Assembly: GCA_008711295.1 (NCBI GenBank) | Contig: VUYV01000182.1 | Coordinates: 310,001-374,000 of the forward strand | DNA: 64,000 nt | Origin: Anarhynchus alexandrinus | Lineage: Eukaryota > Chordata > Aves > Charadriiformes > Charadriidae | Direction: 5' to 3' | Part shown: positions 50,185 through 63,400 of the stretch, piece after piece | Layout of the letters: each line of letters begins with the position of its first letter | How positions within the stretch are numbered: the first letter of the stretch is position 1 | Notes under the pieces: model-generated | The model's database searches: none | Seen by the model: the letters and a program-made list of their open reading frames with translations, nothing else | What the model was told of the DNA's origin: nothing | Position numbers and translations under genes: made by a program

Positions 50185-50982
50185 TAGTTCTAATAAATTG
50201 CTGTCATACAGTTATGTGGTAATTACCTTTTCTTTCCTACCTTGCAGTATTGTTTGAAAGAAAAGGATTTTATATATTAAGAAAAATAAATATTTTACAT
50301 GAGTTTGTCAGAGTTAAAGTAATTATTTTGTCATAGAAACATGAGTTAAGTTTGGGGTTTTTTTGTTTGTGTTGCCTTGCAGATTTAACTGAACAAAGTA
50401 ACCTTACCACAAACAAAGTGTTCTGTTTGGAAAAATAGAGAAGACGCTGACTTACTGTTATTAGAAATAAAAAGCTGTTGAGCTACACCGAGATATTAAA
50501 AATGCTAGCTCTTTCATTTGAGCAAGCATTCTCTGCTTTGCCAAATTATTGTTCAATTGCAGAGAGCCTGTGTGAGAATCGACTGTAATAGGTTAATTAT
50601 ACTTAGAAAACTTGAAAATTTTCATTTTAAGCCATTGCTTACCATGCTTGCACAAACTTTCAGGGGAATATGTTGAATTAGTTTGTAAACAGGTGCATTA
50701 CTTACTGTAGAACAACATTATTTTACCCTTTATATGTAACAGCTGATACAGTAGCTTATACAGCTTTTTATTCTGGACCCAGATGTACTTGTGCCTTCAA
50801 TGTGTATGGACATTGTTGTACAATCTTAAATTGACTAAAAAACCCACTTTGGTACATTGACTATTGTTCCGTGTTAATTTAGTGATTTGACAATATAGCT
50901 CAATTTAAAATCAGTATCTTAGAAAACCAATGGATTTCACAGCTTTTTACGAATTATAGCAGTCTTTCTACACTGGTGATAT

Positions 50983-51004
50983 AATAAATAATATATTATT
51001 TATT
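50983..51004. other. Perfect 22-bp palindrome holding AATAAA on both strands
   Basis: AATAAATAATA is followed directly by its exact reverse complement, TATTATTTATT, with no spacer. Each strand therefore carries an AATAAA hexamer. It lies 5.1 kb past the KCNK2 stop codon. Confidence 0.7.
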
Positions 51005-54000
51005 GCCTGTTTTAGTTATTTCTGAATGTTTAGCTTGTTTTCTAGTCTAGATGCTGTAGACGTAATTACAGAGGAAGAAACTCATCTCTATGGTTTGTAA
51101 TTAATACACTGTGATCAGACTACTGGTAATAGAATTCTTTGTGATTAAAACTGGGATAATATGTTGTGTTCTGTCTCTGCTGTTACTAATCATTATTAGC
51201 AGTATTCATTAAACACTCTGGGTGCATTGTTTTTTCCTGGGAATGTCACAAGAGTGTTTATATAGACATCTTTAGTCTGACTTTGGCAAGTGAATGTCCT
51301 CAGTGAGAAGCTCCTTTAGAAGGATTTACTTTATTAACTCAATGGTTAATTCTAGCTAATTCTCAAGACTAATTATATGCAGCCAGATCTTCATCCTCCA
51401 GAGAAAGGTATATAATATGCATATAATAGAGATCCTGATGGGAATGTATTATTTGTCATAAGTAATAAATAACAATATTCTCCAGAAGATGAACAGCAGC
51501 CTGAAATGACTTCTTAAATAGCAATATAGTGATAGCTCCTTTTTTTTTTCCTTGCACTATATATTTGGTCCTTCAAATTAAACAGGGAGGTCTGAGAAGT
51601 TTTGCTGAAGAGATACATCTTTCACAGTAAGTGTGTTTTAGTCTTGTTTGCCTCGGGGGAGACGGAGACTAATTTTGCTGGATGACTAGAAATACTGGAT
51701 CTATTTGTTACAAATTCTCTCATGGGAACATGAGAGAGTACATTGCTGTACTGGTGATTCTGACTTTCATACCAGTCACAAATCTGCTCCTGTTTTGTAT
51801 GGATTTTGCATTTTCTCCAAAGTTTATAGTATTCAGTGTTCATGCACTCAAGCATGCTAAACTAGAGTGATGGAAAGCCGTTTCTAAAGTTTTTTTCCAA
51901 GATCGTGATTTTGTCCAAAGCTTCCCTATATTTGCTACCAATTTCCTCATGGTTGAGTGCCAAACCCAACAGGGATATCTGAGTATTAAAAGTCTGAATG
52001 GGGCAAATATCGGATGTGCCCACACAAGGTAGAGCGCATCACTGCAGTGGACCATCCCTGACTAAAGTCCTCTAGATCTGGCAGTAAACACGATCAAGAG
52101 AGGTTCTGCTTTAACGAGCACAGCCACCCTTAGCATATCCTTCTCTGTAATTTGTAGGGCATTTAGAATAATTTGTTACCTTTGCTTGTCCTGTAGCAGA
52201 AGAGAGGAAATTTTACAGATGTAAAGGCCCCTTATTGCACAGTTGGGCAGGGTATCAGCCCGAGAGTTGCGGTCTCGGCCTTTCTGGACTACAGAGGGAA
52301 AAGTCATGAAGTCTGAACGTTTTTTTACTAGAGAATACCTTAGTGGTTTGTAGCAAAAAGGAGGATAAAAACATTAGGCTCCACTGTGAAAAGTGAAAGT
52401 GGGAGTAACATGTCATGTACTATTGTGCGCTTTATAAAGTGGAGGTGGTACAGGCACAAAGACCTTTTCATTTCTCAGTGTCCTCAGAGACTGTCAGAAG
52501 AGAGTCAGAGTGTAGTCTGCATTATACCAGCGTGCTCTCGCTCTTCTGCTATGCTTTTGCAAAGCTCTGAATGTGCACCGGCTATGCATGTATCGCACCT
52601 TTCCGGGTGCCTGTTGATTAACGAGGACGGGATAGCTTGAAAGGGAAGAAACTTTTTCTCTTGCTCGTCCTGCACAGGTGGAGTAAGAAGAGATGGCTTT
52701 GGCATTTGTGGGACAGGAGCAGCCTTTGGGAACCGGCACTCCACAGCTGAACGCTGTGGATGAAATTCCCTTTTTCAATATGAAGCCCTTAAAACGCTGT
52801 TTTGCGTAGCGAAAGGATTTTGAAAGGATGGATTCCTATTTGCTCTATGAAGACCAGAGCAGAGGCTGCAGGGTGGGTTTTTTTTAATCGCTGCAGCTGC
52901 ATGCTGCTTTTGAGCTTGGCCTGTCTCTTAATGAGCAAGACTTTAGTACAAAATTAGCATTAGAATTGGTTTCTACTTGTGCGGACTGAAAATATAAGAA
53001 AACAGTTCCTTGAAAATTAGTAAAGAGAAAATGCCTCTAAATTCTTGCTGCTGGTGGGTGATCATGGAAACCAGGTTTAGAACTGAAATTAATTTTTATT
53101 GTCAGGTTAGAAGGGCTGTATTTGCACATCAGTTTAACTCTGCTAACCTCAGGAAAGTTGTTCCATACTTACTGTCCTTTAACAGACCCTACTGCTCCAA
53201 CAGTAAAGGATTACAATAGACAATACGTAGAGCCCTTAATACAGAGCATTCCATAAACCCTTCATCCTTTGCATTACAAATCCAAATCCAGTTACTCCGT
53301 ACAGAAAAACAGAATGCAGAAACGCATAACTACCTACAAAGATAAGTCAGGATATCTTGCTTTCATTCTTTTTTTTGTGTTGCTGTTTCTGTTTTTGTCT
53401 GTAGGCTATAGTTAAACGACTTCACACATTTTAATGTTTTTTTGTAGTGGCATCTTGCATAAAAAATGTGACTCACTGAAGCAAATTTCTGTGCTGTACG
53501 CCTCTGGTTTGCACATTTCTGGCCCTATTAGAAACTAATAAAACAATCTCCAGTGCAGGTAGAAAGGGTTGTTTATGAAAAAAAACCCAAAACATGAGAA
53601 ATGGTAAAGCTGGACTAAGCATCTGATTAATTTTTTCCCAACTACTATGCCAGAAATTTTGAAAACAGTATGTTGCTGTGGAGATTGTGGCATGACATGA
53701 TGTATGAAGAGGACAACATGATCATGTGCAGACCTCCACGGGTTGCCATGTCCTGCAGTGCCTAAGACAGCTGTTGGAATTGCATGCAACCAAAATAAAG
53801 CTGTTTTCCTCTCTCTTCCAGCTTGTCTGCCTGTCAGTTTGGTAATTTTGCAGCAAAAAGATCTTTGAAGCCAGTTAGAAGAGCAGAAAGACAGGGGATA
53901 CTGACCTGAAAGGATCTGGGGGCAGCTGCGGTGATTACATCACGTTCTCAAGTGTTTTTTTTCTCCACCTGTGCTATTTGGGAGCTGTGCAAGAGACGTA

Positions 54001-54242
54001 GCTTGACAATTGAAGTGCTATCTCATCACTGCAGAAATACAGCTTGGATTTGAAACTGCCTGTGAGCATCCACTAAATCTTATCCTGAGATAAATAAACT
54101 AAAAACTAATTCAAAGAAGCAATGGCAATTCTTGGGGCAGTACTTATCTCAGGAGCTTTTGGTGGTCAGTCTGTATTTGAGCTATATCTGAAGCAAGTGA
54201 TCCTTAATGCAAGTCCACAGCACTACAAATCAGGGCACCCCA

Positions 54243-54267
54243 AAGTCAGGTCCTTTACACCTGACTT
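54243..54267. other. Perfect 9-bp inverted repeat with 7-base loop
   Basis: AAGTCAGGT and ACCTGACTT flank CCTTTAC. No T-run follows and no gene is nearby. Probably incidental. Confidence 0.5.
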
Positions 54268-54884
54268 CGTATTCCTCCAGCATCCTACAGATGATGATAA
54301 AAGCCAGAACTAAAAATCATTAGCCTGAGAAATTGTTACAAACAAAATCAGCCCAACAGTTCAGCAGAATTCCTTATTTCCTCAGTATTCTCTAGCAATA
54401 TCTCGCCACTATGATGTTGTTATTTTTTTCTATTTTCTTATTTATTTTTTTTTAATTTTATTTTACATTTGTTGTGTTGTACAGCAGTTAGACAGGAGTT
54501 TGAGACTTAGGCTTATGTACTCTCTTCCAGTTTGTGGCAGAGTCAGACAGCAGCAACAAGAACCTCTTTAGTATAGTTAACAATTGCATTAGGATGTGTC
54601 TGTAAAAAGAAAAAAATATACATTTTGAACATCTAACATAGAAAGAATTATGGAATTGCATTTTGTTTTCTTTTTACTGCTGCAGGTAAGAGCCAGCACA
54701 TGCTTCCTCTCATGCTTGACAGAAGCTCTCTACAAGTATTTTATCAGCTTTTCTTCAGTCACGCTAAGAAATTCTCTTTTGCTGTGATAAAAATACAGAG
54801 TACTGTTTGGTTACTGTTGTGCTCAGAGCAAATTTGTTGTGGTCACTCATTTTTTTTCCATTTTGCTGAAATATTCCACGTCTG

Positions 54885-55020
54885 TCTGTATCCCTGTACT
54901 TTCTCTTGTCTTGGTATCAGACCTTTGGACACAAGGATCATCTCTTCGCTCTCTGCTATATTCTCTGCCATGTGCAGTGGGGTTCTCTGTCGGTATTATA
55001 GTAATGAAGATTTATGATGT
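54885..55020 (+). repeat. Old amniote MIR/L3-type 3' tail (tentative)
   Basis: CAGACCTTTGGACACAAGGA, then TCATCTCTTCGCTCTCTGCT, GTGCAGTGGGGTTCTCTGTC and GGTATTATAGTAATGAAGAT reproduce in order the family blocks 'ctctttggggcagggatcgtctctt', 'gcacaatggggtcct' and 'ggtgctacggtaatacaaat'. Heavily diverged. It accounts for part of two overlapping open frames in this area. Confidence 0.45.
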
Positions 55021-56819
55021 GATCAAACAATTGCATCTTTTCACTGTGTTGGATACCAGAATACATAATTTCTTTCTTGTGGCAAGGAAAATGAGTCTTC
55101 TTGGATACCTCAATCACGTAGACTACCAGGAATCTCTCATACTACCTGGTTGTCTTGGCCACCGGTGGTTAGTTTATCGCCTTGGATATCTAGTGAAGTG
55201 CAGGGTGATTCTAACAAAAGGAAAAAATGTGCACGGAAGAAATCTTTTTGAAATAGGCTGTTAAAAAATTGCTGTGTGTTTGTGGAATTGGGATGACACT
55301 TTACTTCTTAACCAATGCAGTTTACTGGGAATGATTTGTGGCTATGTAATAAATAAATAGTATCACCGTAGTGAAACGTATGGGAACCACAGATAATATG
55401 CTAATTTTGTTTGTCATGTTTATTTGAGAGCTCTCTAAACATCTGTCAAGTCGGTATAATGACAGACATGTAAAATCAAAGCCAGCGCTTAGGGTCTGGC
55501 CTTCTCCCCAGAACAGAACTGCTGGCTCACTGAAACGTCATAGTCTCGGGCTGTAAAGCAGTACTCATTAAATGTCACAATTTTTCTAAAAAATAGGCAG
55601 CCCTCAGAGTACAGACTCTGGGAAAGCATACAAAGGGGAATAGACTTTGGACCTGCACTTTAAGCTGGAACAATGGTTACCTCCATATTCCCTTTCATGG
55701 GAGATGACAGCAATTATTAATTTACTAAAAGCTATGCTGCCAAATCACAGTAAAACACTAGACGTGAAGCTGCTTTGATAAATGAGGTGGCCAGATTGCT
55801 GGAGGGCTTCAGAGGTGCTACTCGTGAAAATTCCGAGTCCAGTGGCAGGTACATGACATGAGAAAATATAAAGAGAAAATATAAAAGGAGAGCTTTGCTT
55901 TGAGTACTGCTACCAGGCCCAGGAGGCAGAGTCCTGTTTTTTTATGTCAAATAAACTGTTGCTAAAGGCAACATAAATAACTCTGCTTCCTGTGAGAAGG
56001 CTGTTAAAGGGATGTCCTTCCATCAGGGCAGAATATCAGGTCATAGTCTCATCTCTGTATCTCTCTGACTAACTCTGTCCTGGTTTCCTTCTGGAGTAGG
56101 GTAAAAGAGGGTAGTGTCTACCCAAAGGAACTGAAGGACTGGGGAAGAAAATAGGAATACAATGTTTGTGGGATAATTTCAATGCTGTGTGCCTCTCTAG
56201 GATTCTAAAGTTTGGATGAAGTGTGTTGTTGAAGTGCCTTTCCAACTATTTTTTTGACCTTGTTCTTGAAGTTATGCCTTTATCTAATTTCTGAATAGGG
56301 GCAACAACAACAACAAAAAAAGTCTTTTTTTTTGTAGTTTCTTCTCATTTGCTTGTACAGTTGTACCTCACATAAAAATATCTCAACTTCTGCTCCAATA
56401 ACCCATAGGGTAACGTTGTTTTTAGAAAAAAGTGGGAGAACGAGGACATTGCAGGAAAGATTTTGCTTTAAATGAACCAGAAAGTCTTAGTATTTGCAAA
56501 AGCACAATTTATGCAGTGAGTGGGAGCTTAATACAAGTGCAATTAACTGTAATGATGTTGCTAATATGCTTGAATTGTTCATTCATCTTAACACTTGAAG
56601 CTACAAAATCAAGTCATTTTCAGGTCTGTCGGGGTCTGCAGCCACCTCGGCTCACTGTCAGCGCAGATGAATGGCAGAAGGGGAAAAAACTGCTGTAGGC
56701 ATCTTACAGCTGATCCTGGGGTGATGAGGTGCACTGAACTAGAGCTGCTTATGGCTGTCCTAGGCTGTGCACCCTCTGCTCCCTTCAGACCGCTCCTGCT
56801 GGCCCTTCATTGGAAAGAT

Positions 56820-56922
56820 GGGCAACCTGGTCTAGTGGGAGGTGTCCCTGCCTATGGCAGGGGGGTTGGAACTCGATGATCTTCAAGGTCCTTTCCAACC
56901 TAACCCATTCTATGATTCTATG
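56820..56922 (+). repeat. CR1 LINE 3' end (5'-truncated)
   Basis: Begins GGGCAACCTGGTCTAGTGGG and runs through GGTGTCCCTGCCTATGGCAG and GATGATCTTCAAGGTCCTTT to CCATTCTATGATTCTATG. ATTGGA occurs on both sides of the insertion (CATTGGAAAG and GTATTGGAGT), a possible but weak target-site repeat. Confidence 0.93.
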
Positions 56923-57459
56923 TATTGGAGTGACAAGCCCTGACTCAAGCTGGACGCAGAATAGTCACACCACTGTGGCACTTCAAGTCACCTAAGCTTT
57001 TGAGAGGTTTTCTTGGTGTTTGGCAACTTGGCGGCTCAGCAATTTTGCTTTCTGAACAAGTGCTAGTGTGTGTGTGCTTGGCAGTGTGTGTCCTGAGCTG
57101 CACGGAGGTGAGGGAAAACATACCTCAATGGTCCCTTTGACGTTCCCCATTCTGCAGAGCAGCCAAATCTTCTGAAGTTGCTTTTTTCCACCCAAGGGGA
57201 GTGCCTGTCCCATCTTTGTCAGTCTCGGTTTATTCCATATGCAGGAGGACAGATAGGCTGACAGATGAGGTTACAACTGGACTTTTTTGTTGTTGTTTTT
57301 TTAATAAATCAAGCTAGGAAAAAGAAGTGGATGAAAAGAAGAAATTCAGCTTCATCTTCATCCTTCTGCAATGTTACTACTCAGGTTGTCTGAAGATCTT
57401 GTCACAGCCTTCAACCCACTAGAGGAAAACAAAGGTCATGATATTTCTTGTCTAAAAGG

Positions 57460-57471
57460 GGGGGGGGGGAA
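57460..57471. repeat. Poly-G run
   Basis: A run of about ten G in AAAAGGGGGGGGGGAACCCC. Likely variable in length between individuals and reads. Confidence 0.7.
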
Positions 57472-60066
57472 CCCCAACATACAGCAAGAACATTTTCTAA
57501 GGCAATCTATGCATCTAAGATCCATAAAGGAAAGGGTACAATATGTCTAAATTTTGCTTTGCAAATCACATGAAGATGAAATAAACACGAGAGATGAGGT
57601 TGGAATATCATGCGGTGGGATCGATCCATTTTGTCTTGCCCCATTTTTGAGTGACCTCCACGCAGCTGAATTCTTACTATGTGTAAAGGCGCCTATCAAT
57701 GGCTGTTTTGGTTTTTTTTTAGAATAAAATACAGGGTTAATTAACATGCATTAGAATAACTTCTAGCCCTCACTTTTATTATATTACAGAACATTTTCCT
57801 TCTAATTCATCAGCCCTCAAGTTTAAAAGATCAGGCTTGACATAAAAATATCTGAAATGACAGAAAATGAGGAGACAGAGAGACCTCTGATCAAATGAAG
57901 GAATGCTAAGCTTTTCAGCTAACATGAAAGACTAATTACCGAGGTGATACTTAATAATTGATGCCTTCATTCAGTATAGCTCTGAGATTTAGGTCCAATA
58001 AAGAATTTATGTACCTAAAAATAGTCAATACAAAACCTAATTTTCCAGCATTTGGTCCCCAGAGAGGGACCCAGAACCCTATGCATATTATTGAGGCCCT
58101 AAAGCAACAAAGCAGCCAAGAAAATTTCTCAGATCATCAGAGAGGGGCTAAGGTTAGTGCCCTCAGCCTGCCCACAATTAGCTAGGCTGGATGTGACTCT
58201 GCTAATGACACAGAGGATGTGGCAGGGGGGCTGAGGAGCAACTGAGCTCTATTCTGCCATCTGATAGAAAGCACCAGGGTTTGCTAACACATGAGTTTTC
58301 TTCAGGTCCCCATTGAGTCCTTATGTCTAGATCCGGTTTAAAAAACGGAAATGCTGAAAATAGAGGCAAGTGTTATGTTCAAGATTTATCTGAGGATGCT
58401 GAGACATGTTTCTTCCCAGTCCTTGATCTAATGTGTTACTGAGGTTTTTTCCTCCCAAAGCACTTAGCAGGACCTTTTAATGTGCAGTCAGAGAAGGCTG
58501 AAGAAGGTTTAGCTACTGCCCCTTTTTACACAATAGCTCTTAACCAGCAACTCTCTGGGAGATTGAATTTCTTTAGCTGGAGAGGATGAGTTCACGCATT
58601 CCTGAAGAGCAGCTGAACCGTGGGGCAACAGGTCAGACTATCAAGATAGGACTTTTACTTCTCCTGCTTGGATCTGAAGTGGTGTGTGGCAAATCATGGA
58701 GCGAAGGAGGTGAAAGCCCTGCAGCTCAGGTGCAAGCTAGTTGGTCCTACACAGCTGAGCCCTGTTGCTGACCCACTGCCCATGTAAAGCAAGGTGACAG
58801 AGAGATAACCAACTCCAGGGGCAGAGATTGGCAGCCAGAGTCTCCAGTCTTGGGGAGGTCCCTGGGTAGTAGCCTAAGGAGTAAGGCTGCTTCTGAAAAA
58901 TAGCCTAATCCCAAAAATCCAGTGCTCTGGGACTGAAAGGATTGATACAAGTCTTCTGGTAAAATATGGTGGTTTTGTGACCTGCAGTAGGGTGTGGTTG
59001 GAGCCTCATCAGCCTCTGCCCCTGGCAGCTGTGGTGGTGGTGATGCTATCAGGTGCTGGGGGTGATTGTGGTGGCAAGGCCTTATGGGTCAAGGGGCTGC
59101 ACAGAGGGCCAGTGTAGGGCAATGAGCTGTGGTGGTGGGTGGCTGAGGACTTGTGGCTCCCTTGGAGGGTGACTGGTGCATCCAGACAAAGCCTGGTGAG
59201 TGGATTAACACAAGGGACACTTGTCCCCACTTTGAGGGGGGTATTGAGTTCAGGCTATGTTGGAAAAGGGGGTTAAAGGGTTGTCTTGACTACTNCTGGA
59301 GGAATTGTAGGTCTGTGCATGTGGCTGCCAAGGAGGGGGGGCGTTTGTTCACAGGTGTACCCAATCCAGATGGGGAATCATCATTAACTGTTCCACAGTT
59401 AAAGAAACTAATATTTTCTAATACACCACGTTCCTTCTTTTCTCTCAACCTAGAAGTGAGAATTTTGTTAGGTCTGAGGTTGTCTTGTAATTGAGCCAAG
59501 ATAGTGATGCCTGCTGTAGAAAATATTATGACTGGTGGTGGCAAGTTAATATTCATCCTACAGTTGTGGTGTTCCTGGAGAGCTGTAGGAAATGTCCCAA
59601 TGTCATTAAGTAAGCTGGATGATAAGGAATCCAGCAGCAACTATGCTGCAGAGAGAAATCAAGCAGGAGCAGAACATTAATCAAACGCATAGGAGGAAAG
59701 AGAATGTGCTGTGCAAAATCCTATGAGTTGCCAGTTATACTGCTTCATGGTTTTTATGTTGATAGTTCACTGAAAAAATGCTTTGTCAAGTTTATTGTTG
59801 AAGGTTACTTGATGAATGTGGGGTTTTGCCAGACATAACTAAAAGGACAAAGCAATTATCAATGTGTGCAGTTGGCTTTCAGAAAAGGAGTCAAGCAAGT
59901 CCACTTTTTAGTACAGAAGGAAGAAAAGTTGCATGCGAGTTAGCTTTTCTTTAAGTTCCTTTCTTGGCCTTAGTTTTCTATTGTCTTTTGTCTTTGACCC
60001 AAATTCATCTCTGTTGATGCAGCATGAAGAATGATACCTAAAAATAAATCATTATTCCCTATCTTA

Positions 60067-60162
60067 TTTGTGTGTTTCTGTTTGTGTGTTTTGTGGTTTT
60101 TTGGTTGGTTTTTTGTGTGTGTGTGTTTGCGTTTGGTTGATTAGTTGCTTTTTTTTTTTTTT
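60067..60162. repeat. T/G-rich low-complexity tract
   Basis: Made of TTTG, GGTT and TG units ending in a T run of about 13. Roughly complementary to the A/C-rich tract at 60334-60415. Confidence 0.8.
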
Positions 60163-60333
60163 AAACCAAGCACATCTTAGGCCTGTCAAGTGGATTTGTC
60201 TAATTGGGAGTTGCTAAATATGGTTTTGAAAAAAGTGGTACTAGGTTTGGGTATATAGGAACAATACTGAAACAATCCAGGGAAGATCACAGCAAACAAC
60301 CAAAAAATTAAGTGGCTTTGTGACTCTGGCTCT

Positions 60334-60415
60334 TAAAAAAAACAAAACCAAACAAACAAAAAAACAAACAACAAAAAATCACCAAAAAAAACCAACATAA
60401 AAACCAAAACAACCT
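60334..60415. repeat. A/C-rich low-complexity tract
   Basis: Made of CAAA and ACC units (AACAAAACCAAACAAACAAA and similar) without G. It could pair with the T/G-rich tract about 170 bases upstream. Confidence 0.8.
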
Positions 60416-63400
60416 GCAAACCTGCCTTTTTGGTCCTAATTAAAAAATGTGTAGGATTAGTGTTTAAAATGTCCCTTCAAACAACTTTTGGTTATTTCTT
60501 TGTTCTTCTGTGTTGACTTACTCACTTGGTTCGGTCTTTCATCCCTCTGGGAGAGGTTCTTCTCCCTCCTCTTCTAACCCTGAGTGCTCAGGTTCTCGCC
60601 ATTCGTGTTTGCATGAAGGCTCCTGTCCTGGCTTTGAACCAACTGCCTAATGACAATGGCATCAAGCTATGGTAACAGGCCACAGAAGGCCATGTGCAGG
60701 AGACCACAGTGTGTGGAATGGAGGGCTTTTGGATAGCCACCCAGGGATGTATGCTGAGGTACTGCAGGCAAATAGAGTTAGGAGTGTTTTATTTACTTTT
60801 CCTGCAGAGAAATGGATTAAAAAGCAAGCATTGCTAGGTTCTGTTTTGCATCTGCCAGATGCTCGTGTGCTCAATTATAATATCTTCCTTTTTGTGTTCA
60901 AGAGGAATAGACGTTCCTTCCTCTCTTTATTTTAGCCTGCCGCTGCCTGCTTCCACTCCGGTGCTCTCTTTGTCCCCACTACGCAGTAGTTTGTTGTTGC
61001 TTTGGGAGCTGCGAATGCCCCTCTCTAGCCCAAGGCAGATCTCTCCGCAAGAGTCTTACTCTGTGCAAAGTAGTCTGCTTGGGCATATGGGTTACTACTA
61101 AGCTCATCCACCTTCATCCCTGGCACGAGCTGAGGTAGCCGTGAGTTCTGGAGTGACTGTGAATTGCTTGTGTGTGTTATCAATTGGTTCATTTCAAATT
61201 TAGGTCAACCTGCAAAATATTCCTGGGGTCACTCTTTGCTGCCTGGATTGTCTGACCGCGTTCTTATCTCTAGCTATAGAGACTTGTAAGAAATATTAAA
61301 TTTGGTATGAATGAAATATGAATTGAAAGGAGTCTGTGAATGCACTGGAAGAAGCATCAGATGAAGGGTTAAAAGAATAGCTTGGGCTCAAAATGAAGGA
61401 TGTTGCTGCCAGGTTGCTCATCCCAGAAGTAAAACCGAGAAATGTGGTTTTTATGTCAAGACTATGCTGGCAAGACCAGAGCACAGATGACTCCTTGGTG
61501 GAAGACACTGCATCCTAACAACAGGAGGCATATGGCATTCTTTTTCTTGTTAGCCCAACAATAAAACAAGCTTTTTTTTCCTTTTTTTTTTTTAAATACC
61601 CCCACATCCCCCTGTTCTTTCTTACCATGAAAACCAATGAACAGCAACTTTTGCTGTTTTTTGCGGCACTCATGTACTCTGATTCCAGAGAGGACTATTC
61701 CAGGGCAGATGGAAGATGCTTGGCTGCATCACTAAGCCAGTGTCACATACCAAATCTCTTCTGCGTGTCATCAAAGGTTTCTTAAACTAGACTTCATATC
61801 AGCAATATACAACTCTCTTAAAAATATTCAGAAATTTGACACTTGTGTATATGCTTCTCCTGTAGAATATCTGAGGGTTTTGTCTATTGTAGGCTTTGGA
61901 TAGCGGGTCTTGTCCTATAATCCTCCTTCATGCAAACTTCTTCTCTTATGTAATATATATTTCTTATGTATTAGCCTTAATATATAACCAAACTACTCCA
62001 AACAGGACTTTAAAATTAAATTAAGATTGTTTAGAAAAGGAGGTGCAGAGTTGCACTCTGTAAAGAGATTAAACTGTACGTTAATTCTGCCTTTCTGCAG
62101 CAAAGACCCCAGGAAATCCCCACCTTCAGCTCTTCGATATCCATAAGGCTGCTCCCAGCCCCTATATCAGATAGTTAAATTTTTTAGACTATGTGGTCAT
62201 ATAGAGCTTAGTAGTGGAGTTCCATGAATTGAATTCCTGCATATCACTTGCATACCCTTATTGGAAAAGCTTTCAACAAGGTCAGGTTAAAAAAAAAAAA
62301 GGATTTTGGAAATTGGTGACTCTGACAGATAATGGCTTTCTTAGTGATTCCAAGCAACGGGGAACAGTATAGCACTAAAAAGTGGAAGTGTAACAGCAGA
62401 CAAACATGTATGACATATAACATGTTTGCATTGTTTATTTTCAAACTGTGCTGTAGTCTTGATATTAAGGAAGGAAAAAAAGAGGGGTGGTTGGAGAACT
62501 TTGAGAAGATTTTACCTTTATAACACCCATGCTGTTTCCCCTTGACTTCTGATTATTTGTGAGGTTGTTAGCATCTCGGGGGATAAAAATAAACCAGTGT
62601 TCAGGCCAGCTCTGAAGAGTGTTAGCACATTAAAGATAAATTATTTTGTCAAGAGGAGAGGACAAAAGAGGAAACAACACCAGCATAATGGCCATATGGT
62701 CTCAGTAATAGTACAGCTCCAAAAGGAACTACAGCTGTTTTAAGTGTATCTGCTGTACACAAACACTCATGTTAACTAGAAATTAATGTAACTGAACCAC
62801 AGAAAGAGGGTAATTGTAGTTTAATATGAAAAATGCAACAATATGATAACAGGCCAGGATTTGAAGGAACCATTAGATTTTCAGCACACAGCCAGTCTCT
62901 ATAAACGTAGCTTTATGCAGTTCTGTTTCTACCAATAGTGAAGAGGGTATTGAAGAATGAAATTATTGAAGCTTTCCAGTAAACAACATCCTCTGGTCTG
63001 TTCACTTTCTAAACTGTAACTACATTATTCTTTATTTGTACCACCTGAAGCTGGGCAAAACTTCATCCAAATCTCAGCGACTCCCTTAAACTCTGGAGTA
63101 ATTATCCTGTTAAACTCACTACAAGCAAAAATAAACCCCACAAATTTAAGTGACTTGCTGCTATCCTGACGTGCTGAGTCTGGTTTCCAATTTTTGTTTT
63201 TATTAGCTTAGGCAGACAAGTTGGTAGGAATTAAATGTGAGATCAGTTACATACTGTGTTTCTTGGTATTCAGAAGTGCTGATAAAATCTGTTATGGATA
63301 GTGTGGATCAAATGTTACTAGGTTCCAGACATCTTTCACGTCTGTGAGCTTTACATCAGGCTTTTGGCAATGCCTTTGAGAAATTTATACCTAGAGGAGC

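Noticed and set aside
54700..55264. Two overlapping + strand frames of 105 and 141 codons
   Set aside because: They overlap an old SINE/LINE 3' tail, overlap each other in different frames and show no recognisable domain.
59290..59640. 116-codon minus-strand frame ending at an ambiguous base
   Set aside because: It is bounded by an N, has no motif and lies in G-rich low-quality-looking sequence.
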